Part shown: in pieces, positions 28,353-36,987 of the stretch
How positions within the stretch are numbered: position 1 is the first letter of the stretch
How the letters are laid out: each line of letters opens with the position of its first letter
NCBI GenBank assembly: GCA_951813515.1
Contig: OX638346.1
Coordinates: forward strand, 3,279,617-3,343,616
Reading direction: 5' to 3'
Source: an uncultured Pseudomonadales bacterium
GTDB taxonomy: Bacteria > Pseudomonadota > Gammaproteobacteria > Pseudomonadales > Azotimanducaceae
DNA: 64,000 bases
Notes under the pieces: model-generated
The model's database searches: none
Told to the model about the DNA's origin: nothing
The model's input: only the letters and a program-made list of their open reading frames with translations
Translations under genes and position numbers: made by a program

Positions 28353-29252
28353 TTGATTCCCGTCATCCTCGATACCGACATCGGCACGGACATTGACGAC
28401 ACATGGGCGCTGGCGATGCTCCTCAATTCGCCGGAACTCCAACTCGAAGCCGTGGTCACGAGCCATGGCGACACCCGCTATCGGGCCCTGCTCGCGGCGA
28501 AAGTGCTGGCCGTCGCCGGTCGCGAAGACGTCCCCGTCGGCGAGGGCGCGGGGGACGGCAGACTCGCACCCGACCGCCGCGGCCAGGAGACATGGCTCGA
28601 CGGCTACGAGCCGGACGCCTACGGCGGCGTGTATCGAACCGACGGTGCCCGGCTCATGGTGGACACCATCATGTCGTCACCCGCGACGGTCACCGTGTTG
28701 TGCATCGGCCCGGCGAGCACCACGGCGCAAGCCTTGGCGATGGCGCCCGAGATGGCGACAAGGGCCCGCTTCGTCGGCATGCACGGTGCCGTCCGATCGG
28801 GCTATCACGGAAGCCCGATACCGGTGCCCGAATACAACGTCTTCATCGATGTCGCAGCTTTTCGCACCGTGCTCGCGGCGCCGTGGCCGATCACGCTGAC
28901 GCCCCTCGACACATGCGGCATCGTCAGATTGGAGGACGACGAATACGCCTTGGTACGCGATGCCGAGACACCACTGATGCGTGCCGTTATGGCCAACTAC
29001 AGGGCTTGGGCCGGAGCTCGCGGCCATCCAGAGATCGCCGAGCGCGCCAGCACGACCCTGTTCGATACGGTCGCGGTCTACCTTGCGTTCGCGGACGCTC
29101 TTGTCGAGATGGAGCCCATCCGCCTCGCGGTGCGCGACGACGGGCTGACCTATGAGGCGGAGGACGGCCGCTTGGTCAATACAGCCTTGGGCTGGGCCGA
29201 CCTGCCGGCGTTCCGCCAAGCCCTGATCCACCGGTTGATCGGGTCGGGTTGA
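28353..29252 (+). CDS. Nucleoside hydrolase (IunH/RihA family)
   Basis: A 299-residue enzyme splitting ribonucleosides into base and ribose. The diagnostic calcium-binding motif DTDIGTDIDD is at residues 7-16, followed by the usual SHGDTRYRALLAAK, TVLCIGPASTTAQAL and the substrate-binding segment PEYNVFIDVAAF. The frame opens with TTG; GGAG about 9 nt upstream and the position of the motif support it, and no ATG is available. No signal peptide. It is divergent from the TonB receptor and near an (ex-)amidohydrolase, so a purine or nucleoside salvage locus is a reasonable inference. Confidence 0.9.
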   Translation: MIPVILDTDIGTDIDDTWALAMLLNSPELQLEAVVTSHGDTRYRALLAAKVLAVAGREDVPVGEGAGDGRLAPDRRGQETWLDGYEPDAYGGVYRTDGARLMVDTIMSSPATVTVLCIGPASTTAQALAMAPEMATRARFVGMHGAVRSGYHGSPIPVPEYNVFIDVAAFRTVLAAPWPITLTPLDTCGIVRLEDDEYALVRDAETPLMRAVMANYRAWAGARGHPEIAERASTTLFDTVAVYLAFADALVEMEPIRLAVRDDGLTYEAEDGRLVNTALGWADLPAFRQALIHRLIGSG

Positions 29253-29265
29253 ACAGGCGAAAGCC

Positions 29266-29303
29266 GGGGGCGATTGGGGACACCGGGGGCGATTGGGGAC
29301 ACC
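29266..29303 (+). repeat. Tandem 19-bp repeat, two exact copies
   Basis: gggggcgattggggacacc occurs twice head to tail (29266-29284, 29285-29303), just after the nucleoside hydrolase stop. TGTCCCC-type boxes like this often accompany scattered repeats and transposon debris in proteobacteria. It marks the start of the accessory region. Confidence 0.9.
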
Positions 29304-29381
29304 CATTGTCTTTGGAATCAGCACAAGCGCGTATTGGAATGTTGGGAACTCGCTGGTACGAGGCAAAGCAACAGCGTGGCA

Positions 29382-29478
29382 TCGCCAAGTCAGTTCGACG
29401 TTTGCGTGGCGAACGGTGATACCGTTCCAAGAAGACGACGGCCGGATCGACGGTTTGAACCTGGAGGATTACCACTGA
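29382..29478 (+). pseudogene. higB toxin remnant (last 30 residues, frameshifted)
   Basis: Two adjacent frames together give SQFDVCVANGDTV then PFQEDDGRIDGLNLEDYH, which lines up over about 31 residues with the end of HigB toxins (G.YSI.VN..WRI.F.W.DG...DVEI.DYH). The stop TGA overlaps the higA ATG by one base, the normal HigBA junction. The N-terminal two thirds of HigB are missing and one frameshift is needed. Confidence 0.7.
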
Positions 29479-29783
29479 TGGCTACCAACGACGTCAGCCT
29501 AGGCATGACACCTTCGCATCCGGGCGACTTCGTCCGTATCGAGGTAATCGAGGAACTTGGCCTCAACATCACCAAGGCTGCGCAGATCCTCGGTGTTCGC
29601 CGCGCAACTCTCTCCGCCCTGCTGAACGGCCGCGCCGGTATGTCGGCCGAGATGGCACTGCGCGTCGAGAAGGCGTTCGGCACCAGCATGGACATGCTCT
29701 TGCGGATGCAAGCTTGGCATGACGCTTCCCGGATGCGGGCTCGAGCACGGGAGATCGCGGTGGAGCCGTATCAACCTGCATGA
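29478..29783 (+). CDS. higA: HigA-family antitoxin
   Basis: A 101-residue Xre-type DNA-binding antitoxin. It carries the HigA signature PSHPGDFVRIEVIEELGLNI, TKAAQILGVRRATLSALLNG (helix-turn-helix) and MALRVEKAFGTSMDMLLRMQ. HigA neutralises the mRNA-cleaving HigB and represses the operon. The protein is intact although the toxin upstream is reduced to its last 30 residues. It could now act as a plain repressor or protect against an incoming HigB; both are inference. Confidence 0.92.
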   Translation: MATNDVSLGMTPSHPGDFVRIEVIEELGLNITKAAQILGVRRATLSALLNGRAGMSAEMALRVEKAFGTSMDMLLRMQAWHDASRMRARAREIAVEPYQPA

Positions 29784-29863
29784 CGGCGCCCGCAGGACGT
29801 ACTGTACTTCTGTGCGTTGAGTAGCATCTCAACGGCCCGAGCCTGTGCGCTCGAAACCGCCGG

Positions 29864-30226
29864 GTGTATCAGGGCGAGGCCGAGGCTTGCGCGGCCTGCG
29901 CCTACCACGACCGCTGCTGCCGGTCGAAGTCCGGGGCGGCGCGGACGGTGACGAGCGACGGCCGGGAGCCGCTGCGGCGGGCGATGAACGAGCGCATGTC
30001 GAGCCCGGAAGGGCGCGCGATCTACCGCCGCCGCAAGGCGATCGTGGAGCCGGTGTTCGGGCAGATCAAGAACACGGGCTTCCGGGGATTCGGGGTGCGG
30101 GGGATGTCGAGGGTGGCCGGCGATTCCTCGCTGGTTTGCGCCGCGCACAACATCAAGAAAATGGTCGGTGCGGCGATCCGGGGATCGGTGCGCCCGGAGT
30201 TCGGGCGAAGGGCGGCGATGGCGTAG
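29864..30226 (+). mobile_element. IS1182-type transposase, C-terminal fragment
   Basis: An open frame of 120 residues that lacks the N-terminal and most of the DDE part of a transposase. Recognisable pieces are the Cys cluster CAACAYHDRCCRSK, then GRAIYRRRKAIVEPVFGQIK and GFRGFGVRGM, with the Glu of the catalytic triad in IVEPVFG, and SLVCAAHNIKKM. These are the closing sections of IS1182-family (DDE_Tnp_1_6) transposases. Because the head is missing the element is immobile. It adjoins the higBA remnant, which may have been broken by the insertion. Confidence 0.82.
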
Positions 30227-30488
30227 AATCGGGCCGGCGGCGGCGATTGAAGTGACGAAACGATCTGGTCGCGCCCCTTTTCAATCGAAAAAAGCATAAC
30301 GAGGTGTCTCGGCACGACTTCTATTCGCCGGACCCGCGTCGCCGAAGCAGCCGACATGGGCCGATGCGCGTCGGCGGGAGCAGAATGCCGCCAAATGTCC
30401 TATTCTCGGACGCCCTCCTAGTCGTCCAAACAGCGCTACGGGCACCATTTGGCGCTGGCACGGGAGCGCGAGAGATGCGTTGCTTTGG

Positions 30489-30944
30489 TCAGGAAGACGG
30501 TGGCTGGACCAGCCTTGGGTCGAACGGGTGGCGACTCGATGATCTGATGGTTGCGTGAGCGTCGGTGTGCCGGGGGTTCAGCAGATAGTTCCAACTCTTG
30601 GGAACGACCGCGCTCGGCACCTTCAACAAGGCGGATGCGCCGGAAGCCAGCCACTCGCTGCCGATGCTCTGCGTGAGTGGACGACTATCCTCCCATTGTT
30701 CGCCGGGTTGGTCGTCATTCAGGGACAATACGCCAACAGCAGAACAATCGACCTCCAGCAACTGGTAATCGGCAGGGAGTTCATCCGGCCCCAAGTCGAA
30801 ATTGACCATCACTTCCAATAGCGCCAGTGCGGGACTCTCGGAAAGATAGACCACCGACACACCGGCGAAGTGCCATCGCGCGCTGCGGTGAACGCCGCCA
30901 AGGCCATTGAGGTCGGCATGGTTGCTGATTCGCCATAGAGTCAA
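30489..30944 (-). CDS. RES-domain toxin
   Basis: A 151-residue RES-domain protein, the toxin of RES-Xre systems, which degrade NAD+ or ADP-ribosylate a host enzyme. Typical segments: TLWRISNHADLNGLGG, ARWHFAGVSVVYLSESPALA (with the Arg and Tyr of the active site), LLEVMVNF (Glu) and LLNPRHTDA near the C-terminus with the conserved Asn-Pro. It starts with TTG at 30944, overlapping the stop of the antitoxin gene (TTGA), so translation is coupled. All expected motifs are present. Confidence 0.9.
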   Translation of the reverse strand: MTLWRISNHADLNGLGGVHRSARWHFAGVSVVYLSESPALALLEVMVNFDLGPDELPADYQLLEVDCSAVGVLSLNDDQPGEQWEDSRPLTQSIGSEWLASGASALLKVPSAVVPKSWNYLLNPRHTDAHATIRSSSRHPFDPRLVQPPSS

Positions 30945-31402
30945 GCGAAATAGCCTTCATCCAATTGGCCAAGGACTTCCTCCACAACTTGGCCGCCCGC
31001 CTCCGTTTGCAACAGTTCCATCGCGCTGATGCCGCCGAAGGACCGGCGCGGCTTGCGCAGCCATGCGAGCGCCGTTTCCGAATTTCCCAAGACGGCTTCC
31101 GCCATCGCCCGAATTTTCACCGCACGCAAGAAGCAGCCGGTTTCATTGGCGGTGAGCGGTCGACCGTTTTGGCGTCGATGACTGAGCGTTCGCGGCGGCA
31201 CAATCCATTCGACTTCCCGTCGGGTGAAGCCATTGTCAACGAGCACCGCCATCAGTTCGGGCGACACACCCTTGCGGGTGACCTCGGCAAGGTCCAAGGC
31301 AGTCTCGATGGGCCTGTTCAACAATCGACTCACATGCGCCAACGCTCTGGCGGAGATGCCTTCGATCCTGCCTTCTGGCGTGAATTCGGTGCCTGCATCC
31401 AT
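30941..31402 (-). CDS. Xre/MbcA/ParS-type antitoxin of the RES pair
   Basis: A 153-residue antitoxin (MDAGTEF start at 31402; upstream codons belong to no recognisable domain). It contains the Xre-like N-terminal region (GVSPELMAVLVDNGFTRREV) and the toxin-binding DUF2384 helices (NETGCFLRAVKIRAMAEAVL, ALAWLRKPRRSFGGISAMEL, EEVLGQLDEGYFA). The family binds RES toxins and represses its own promoter. A near-perfect palindrome lies about 47 bp upstream (separate entry). Order antitoxin-toxin with overlapping codons is standard. Confidence 0.9.
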   Translation of the reverse strand: MDAGTEFTPEGRIEGISARALAHVSRLLNRPIETALDLAEVTRKGVSPELMAVLVDNGFTRREVEWIVPPRTLSHRRQNGRPLTANETGCFLRAVKIRAMAEAVLGNSETALAWLRKPRRSFGGISAMELLQTEAGGQVVEEVLGQLDEGYFA

Positions 31403-31448
31403 CTTCTCATCCAACCCGCCATAGCAATATGCCGATGCTACATGAGCA

Positions 31449-31465
31449 AATTGCCCTAGGCAATT
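31449..31465. promoter_or_regulatory. 17-bp palindrome, candidate antitoxin operator
   Basis: AATTGCC-cta-GGCAATT, two perfect 7-bp arms, lies 47 bp upstream of the RES-system antitoxin start. Antitoxins of this family bind inverted repeats at that distance to repress their operon. It also abuts the integrase remnant, so an origin in that gene's old sequence is possible. Confidence 0.45.
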
Positions 31466-31495
31466 CTGGGCTGTCCAGAGGAGGATGGATGCCTG

Positions 31496-31641
31496 CGGGT
31501 CGGAAACGTGCTGGCGCACACAATTCGGAACAAGGCGGAGGCCGCCTACGCAAGGACCTGCTTGAAAGGCGTCGGAGGCTGATGGAGGTGTGGAGCGGAT
31601 ACTTGGCAGGCGCCGGCAGTGAGGCGCGACAGGCTCTGTGA
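31496..31641 (+). pseudogene. Integrase C-terminal remnant
   Basis: Two adjacent frames give VLAHTIRNKAEAAYAR and then KDLLERRRRLMEVWSGYLAG with a stop at 31641. Together these match the end of P4-type tyrosine integrases, including the catalytic His and Tyr region; the intact integrase in this window reads LAHVNSDRVEAAYRRSDLFE at the same place. One base is missing near 31551. It is the tail of an older integrase, evidence that another element once occupied 29-42 kb. Confidence 0.75.
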
Positions 31642-31898
31642 CGGGCTAGGAGCCCTGCCCTCGCGGGCTCAGATGGGTGACGGGGAAAAGATGGTGATGC
31701 TTCGCGGCTCGCAGAAGGGGTGTAAATCTGGGCGCACGACTGTGCGCTTGGTGCAGATGGTTTAGGGCGGTCGTCCTCTAGCATCCAGGCGGTCTGTCAA
31801 TTTGCTGCCGACTACAGCAGCGGTCTTTGTGCCGCCCCTCGCTTTCCGCCCGGCGCTACCGGGTGCCCTTCGACTGGCCGGGACAGCATGTTCGGCGG

Positions 31899-34800
31899 CT
31901 AGCTTGCGTCGATGCTGGCAAGCAGCCTGGAGTCCGGGAAGACGGATTGAAGCGTGCGCTTTTGGTCGTCATCCAATTCGTCCACGACGGAAGCGGCTTT
32001 TTCGAGGGCACCCTTGCCACCGAGTTTACGGACTGCCTGGGCGACACTCGCGATGTCGTCTGCGGATAGGGATGGCAGAGACGCGATGAGGTGCGACGAG
32101 AATGTGGCCTTCTGGCTGGCCGAGAGCGATTGATTGGAGATGTCTTGGAGCCGGTCGAGGACCGACGCCCGCGTTTTGGGTGCAGCGTGGCGCCTGAGGA
32201 CGGTCTCAACGGACTGCATGTCTCCGCTGACCCAGAATTCGTCGGTGACCTGCGCGGCAACGCGCCGGTGTTGCTCGTCGTTGAAGTAATCGTCACTCAA
32301 CGCCCTGGTTGCGATGACGTCGTTCATGTTCCCGGCCGCCGCGAGCCACTGGCTCAGAGCGCCGTCGGGTGAGTCGAACAGCGTATACGGCTGTTGCCCG
32401 AGAATCGCTTGGAGGACGTCGAAACAGGCGTCCGCGTCATAGGTGGCGACGACCTGCCCCAGGAAAGTCGCCAAGTCTTGCTGGGTCAAGTCGGGAGGCT
32501 GGTCGCCATTGAAAAGTTCGGCCGTATGCGCGGGCTCCAGCACCTTGCTGACGTAGTGAGTGTTCTCAATGACGGACCGGTGGGCGACGCGCCAGATGAT
32601 CGGAATGACGGAGGCGACGCGGCGGTTGTCCATGGCGTCGCTTGCGACCTTACGCTCGGAGAGGTCTCGAAGCGAGGCGAGAACGTTGCCTAGATCCGCC
32701 CGATTCGGCTGCTGTTCGATGAACAGGCACGCCCTCTCCGCGAGCGCATGTGGGGCGTAGTCGCCGATTTGTGCGTCGGTATCTGGCCAGTGTCCAGCGA
32801 TGGCAGTGTGAAGCACGATGTACGCATCGGGTACGTTAGGCGCGTTGTTGAAAAGATGCGTGATGAGTTGGGCAGTTCGCCCGTCCGGCGCGGTGTTGAA
32901 TAGGTGGATGACGCTCGGGAAGAGGGCTTCGAGGAAGCTGGGGTTCGCGTACATGCTCTCGGCATGGGCGAAGAGACGCTCGAGGTGGTCGCGCCACGGC
33001 GAAGAGGACCAGGCTTGGCGAGGGATGGCACCGACGTACTGGTGGTAACTCGCCGATGCGCCCTCGTCGGGCGGATTGCGTTGAATGATGGCGTCGAGTT
33101 GTTGAATGATCGTCGCTGTGTGTTCCTCGGCGAGCGACAGGACGTGCCGGCCGACGTAGAAACAGGTGTCGGGCGGGAATGCTGCCACGTCGTTCTGAAG
33201 CAATATCTCCATGGACTTGTGCCACGCGGGACCATCTTGAGTGCGTAGCAGGTCCAAGCCGGGAACGGAGAAGTGGGTGTATTCTGGATTTAGCGACCAG
33301 GCGGCGAGGAGCGGGACGATGCTCATCGCCGTCTCGTCGTCGAGATAATCTCCCCAGTGAGTGAGCAGGTCATTGAATCGGGCTGCGCGTTCGGCGCAGT
33401 CGGGCTCAGAGGCCTCGGCGTCTTCGAGCTGTTGGATTAGGCGGGCTGCGAAGGCAGAGAGGAACTTGCGAGCTTGGGTGGCGTCTGCGAGCTCGCGATG
33501 TGTCGTGGCCGCATTCGACGCGGCATCGCTGGCTTCGATGGACGGGACGCTGACTAGCGGGGTCAATTGGGACCAGAGGATCGCGCGTTCCTCTTGGCCA
33601 CTGTCTGCCATTCGTTGGAAGACCTTGTCGACGCGCGCAAGGGTTGCCCCGGTCGACGCGACCGACTCCGCGTCGGATCGGAACGCGGAGATTGCCTGAT
33701 CGCTGTAGTCGGCTCCGAGGTCGGGGAGGAGGTGAGACTCATGCTCGCTTACGAGGCCCTCGAACTCAGAGAATGGCAGCGTGTGAGATTGACCGTCGAC
33801 CTGTACATGGCGCGTCAAGAGCCAGCTGCGAAGGGCGGAGTCTGCGGAGTCCGGAAGGCCGTCAATGCCACGAATCTCCAGAGCTAGGTCGAGCGTTTCG
33901 CGGACCAGGGTCGTCGCTTCGTCCAGATTCGGGGAGCCCCCCGATGGGTTGGTCCAGTGGATCTCGTTGCCGTGCAGGAGATCGGAGACGAATCGCTCGG
34001 CGACCTCTCGACGGTCCTGCGGCAATGAATGGCGACCGATGCGTCGTGCAGCGCCCGGTCCGACGTTCATTCGGACGGGCGCGAGGTCGACCATTTGCCG
34101 CACAAGCGGTGTTAGAAGAAGGCGTCGACGGTCCTCGGGTATCCGGTCGAAGAGGCCGGCCAGCACTCGAGAGGCAGCGATTCGGCGTGCCTCGGTCTCC
34201 AGCGTGAGGGTGTCGGTGAGGTCTCCGAGTAGAGATGCGTCGTCCTGGCTGAGTTCCTTCGTGTCCAGATCGCGCCCGAAACCTTCGAGTACCCCCTGAA
34301 TGTCGCCGGAAACGAGTGCATCGAGGATAGTGGCTGCGCGATCGCCATAGCGACGGGTGATCGGGTCTTCGGCGAGGCGCAGGAGCGGTTGGAGCCGTGT
34401 AGGCCATCGCAAGTCTTGGACGCTGGCCAGATATTGCCTGAGCTTTCGATACTCGGGCTGGACGTTGTCGGTGAGTTCGTCGTCCCCCCTCGCGAGGAAG
34501 GTCTTGAGCATGTCCTGGGCGACGAGAGCCTGGCCCACTGCCTTCTCGGTGCCGAAAACGACGCTTCGGAACTCGTGCAGAAACTCGGGGCGAAGTTGAA
34601 CGCACTCGTAGAAGTCGGGGAAGTCGACGCGAAGTACGCACATCGCTGCCAGCGACAAGGGGTGGTTCGTGACGGCACCGGAGTGGAGGACGCCGTGGGC
34701 GGAAGAACCGGCGCCGCTTCTTTCGCGCTGCTTGGCAATCCACCATGACTGGATGAAGGCATTAAGGAGCTGGATGGCGTTCCGCGGGCTTTGAACATCT

Positions 34801-35966
34801 ACGTGGATGAGTCGATCGACGACAGTCGCCGCGGGGACGTCCATGGCTTCGAGATCGGCGGTGACGATGTTTGCCTCGGACAGTCGCGTCAGGGCGAACT
34901 GGCGCATGTCCTGTTTCGGAAACATGGGGATTTCTAGGCGGAACTGGAACAAGCGGTCGAGGTAACGGCGCGCATCGGCGCGCGAGAAAACGGACCCGGG
35001 TAGATCCGACGAGCCTTGGGGTCCGCGACCACGATGGAGCGCTTCGGCGATCTTGGCCTCGTCGCAGGAGATGACGAAGACGACACCGAAACTGTTTTTG
35101 GCCGCGCTGAAGGGCAGTTCGAGAAACGTGCGGATCGCGTCGAGGCCGGCTACCATTTCGGGCGCGGAAAGGCGATCGAGATCGTCGACGAATACGACGA
35201 GACGTTCGCAACTGGCGGCTGCGTGCGTTCTGAACGTCTCGATTTGCTCGGTGAGCAGGGTTTCGTATTCCTCGGCCGACCTTGACGGGAAGGAAATGGT
35301 CGTCTGCGGCAGGTACGTTGCGGGAGTGCGAATCCGCAGATCAACGACGTGTTTACCGAGCCATCCGGCCGCGATCACGGAGCCGAAGATCATGGCGGAC
35401 AAAGTGTATCGGTCCGTGACGCCGGAAAAGTGGATGAACGCGAAAGTGGCGACAAGCGTCCCGAGGAGCATCAGGAAGAACAGGACTGCAGAACCCAAGA
35501 TTTGACCGAACGCTTCGCCAGCCCAATCTAGGAAGGGCCTTTTTTTGCGAACGACTCTGTTGACCTGCTCGAAGAGTTCCCTGCGCAAGGCTGCTTCATC
35601 GCCGCCGAGTTGGCGAAACGCCTCACGGAGCAGTGAGCGTTTCAGGTCTTGCTCGCCGCCAAACCGCCACGCGTTGAATGTGATGGCGTGGATCCGGTCG
35701 GCCCTGCGCCGCCCCGGGGAACCGGATTTGTCCGTTGCCAGGCTGCGTAGATAGAACTCCTTAATGGTGCTTTTTCCCGTACCCCAAGGGCCGAGGAGTC
35801 CAATGCTGAAAGGAGTCTCGTTCGACGGGGACTCGATGAGATCCGTTAGAGCCTCTGCGTACTGGTGGTGGCCGAAAGCGTCCTTGGCATTGTCTGAGAG
35901 CTCCCTATCGAGAACACTCGGCATACGGTTGGCTTTGTCGTCTACAGTTGAAGCGCGCTTGGTCAT
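31899..35966 (-). CDS. Large KAP-family P-loop NTPase with two transmembrane helices
   Basis: A 1,355-residue protein. Walker A GPWGTGKST is at residues 59-67 and Walker B VVFVDDLDRL at 256-265. Between them are two transmembrane helices (about 156-180 and 189-208), the hallmark of KAP NTPases such as PifA and Kidins220. NAWRFGGEQDLKRSL and the region after Walker B (FGVVFVISCDEAKIAEAL, RRYLDRLFQFRLEIPMF) are also typical. Residues 500-1355 are helical repeats of no family I know, rich in Leu, Asp and Thr. KAP proteins act at the membrane and several exclude phages. The start at 35966 is chosen from the domain border; the frame extends further upstream without conserved sequence. No partner gene is adjacent. 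Confidence 0.85.
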   Translation of the reverse strand: MTKRASTVDDKANRMPSVLDRELSDNAKDAFGHHQYAEALTDLIESPSNETPFSIGLLGPWGTGKSTIKEFYLRSLATDKSGSPGRRRADRIHAITFNAWRFGGEQDLKRSLLREAFRQLGGDEAALRRELFEQVNRVVRKKRPFLDWAGEAFGQILGSAVLFFLMLLGTLVATFAFIHFSGVTDRYTLSAMIFGSVIAAGWLGKHVVDLRIRTPATYLPQTTISFPSRSAEEYETLLTEQIETFRTHAAASCERLVVFVDDLDRLSAPEMVAGLDAIRTFLELPFSAAKNSFGVVFVISCDEAKIAEALHRGRGPQGSSDLPGSVFSRADARRYLDRLFQFRLEIPMFPKQDMRQFALTRLSEANIVTADLEAMDVPAATVVDRLIHVDVQSPRNAIQLLNAFIQSWWIAKQRERSGAGSSAHGVLHSGAVTNHPLSLAAMCVLRVDFPDFYECVQLRPEFLHEFRSVVFGTEKAVGQALVAQDMLKTFLARGDDELTDNVQPEYRKLRQYLASVQDLRWPTRLQPLLRLAEDPITRRYGDRAATILDALVSGDIQGVLEGFGRDLDTKELSQDDASLLGDLTDTLTLETEARRIAASRVLAGLFDRIPEDRRRLLLTPLVRQMVDLAPVRMNVGPGAARRIGRHSLPQDRREVAERFVSDLLHGNEIHWTNPSGGSPNLDEATTLVRETLDLALEIRGIDGLPDSADSALRSWLLTRHVQVDGQSHTLPFSEFEGLVSEHESHLLPDLGADYSDQAISAFRSDAESVASTGATLARVDKVFQRMADSGQEERAILWSQLTPLVSVPSIEASDAASNAATTHRELADATQARKFLSAFAARLIQQLEDAEASEPDCAERAARFNDLLTHWGDYLDDETAMSIVPLLAAWSLNPEYTHFSVPGLDLLRTQDGPAWHKSMEILLQNDVAAFPPDTCFYVGRHVLSLAEEHTATIIQQLDAIIQRNPPDEGASASYHQYVGAIPRQAWSSSPWRDHLERLFAHAESMYANPSFLEALFPSVIHLFNTAPDGRTAQLITHLFNNAPNVPDAYIVLHTAIAGHWPDTDAQIGDYAPHALAERACLFIEQQPNRADLGNVLASLRDLSERKVASDAMDNRRVASVIPIIWRVAHRSVIENTHYVSKVLEPAHTAELFNGDQPPDLTQQDLATFLGQVVATYDADACFDVLQAILGQQPYTLFDSPDGALSQWLAAAGNMNDVIATRALSDDYFNDEQHRRVAAQVTDEFWVSGDMQSVETVLRRHAAPKTRASVLDRLQDISNQSLSASQKATFSSHLIASLPSLSADDIASVAQAVRKLGGKGALEKAASVVDELDDDQKRTLQSVFPDSRLLASIDAS

Positions 35967-36843
35967 CTGGCTTGTCCACGGTGGCCGCTTGGGGCCGGGG
36001 CTCGAGCAAGTGAATGGGAATTCCGATTCACACGGGCGGTCGGCCAAGCAGTATATCGTGTGTGTTTGGACGGGAAGATCGATGTCGGAGTCTGGAAGTC
36101 TGGATGCGCGAGGGCTGGCGGCAACCACCGTCTCGATCAGGTGGAGGGAGGGAGTCTGCGTCGGAACGCGGGAGTCCGGCGACGAAGCAAGCGGTGCCAG
36201 CGATGGGGTCGAAGGTTGGGCAGAGACTCGGCTTGCGCAGCTCGGCGCGAAGCACGAGAGGCCGGCTCGAACGGTCATTCCGCAGGAGCAGGGCCAGGCG
36301 ATGCGGCGAAGGAGGATGTATGCCGGCCGCGTCGTCGCGGCACCCCACGGCCGGTGGATCATCAACTCCCGCCAGCATGGACGGCTCCGCGTGTCCGCCC
36401 CAGCCTATTGGGGAAACGGGCATGTGCAGCAGCGCCGTTTCGCCAGCTCGTCGCGGCTCAGCTTCCTCGATGTACAGTGGAATTGCGAGTCCATGGCTGG
36501 CAGCGTGGGCCGGCTCGGACACGGCTGATCGAATCTGGACTGCAAGCAGCGTCCGGGGCGTAGGCGGAGAAGCCGGAACCACCCGCCAGTTGGTCATGTG
36601 GACGACCTGCGAATCGCGACACGGCGTATCCGTGGCCCTCCGGCGCCGTGTATTGCGGGCCAGAGGCGATGCGAAGATGCACCAGCTGTACAAAGGCGAA
36701 CAGCTTCGGCGGACCTGCGAATGCGCTTACTTCGGTCATGTTGCGGAGCGCGACTGGATGATCAAATGGCTTGCGGTCAGCTTCCACTCGATTTGGCATT
36801 AGTAGGAAGTCGCTAAACTAGACCCTCTCTTGGAGAACCAACG
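35967..36843. other. Region without a supported gene
   Basis: Nearly 880 bp between the KAP gene and a short open frame. Several overlapping open frames exist on both strands, none with a recognisable domain or ribosome site. It may contain the KAP promoter near its left end. Confidence 0.4.
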
Positions 36844-36984
36844 ATGAGAAGAATCGTGCTCACAGCAATGGTGGCCCTAGCGGGATGGAGTCGGGATTGC
36901 GGGCCTGCTCGCAGGTTCTGGCGAGACGTTGAACATGCCGTGATGAGGCTGTATGGTGCCGCGCCCTCCTGCATGGCGCGGTAG
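36844..36984 (+). CDS. Short open frame with signal-like N-terminus
   Basis: Forty-six codons starting MRRIVLTAMVALAG. GGAG lies 8 nt upstream of the ATG and a promoter-like TTGGCA plus TAAACT sits 40-25 bp before that (15-bp spacing, short). After the signal-like start the sequence loses any pattern, so this may be the truncated head of an exported protein, with the next gene joined behind it. Confidence 0.3.
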   Translation: MRRIVLTAMVALAGWSRDCGPARRFWRDVEHAVMRLYGAAPSCMAR

Positions 36985-36987
36985 CCG

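Noticed and set aside
29266..29303. Possible CRISPR array
   Set aside because: Only two exact units directly abutting, without spacers; it is a tandem duplication. No CRISPR or cas gene is seen in the window.
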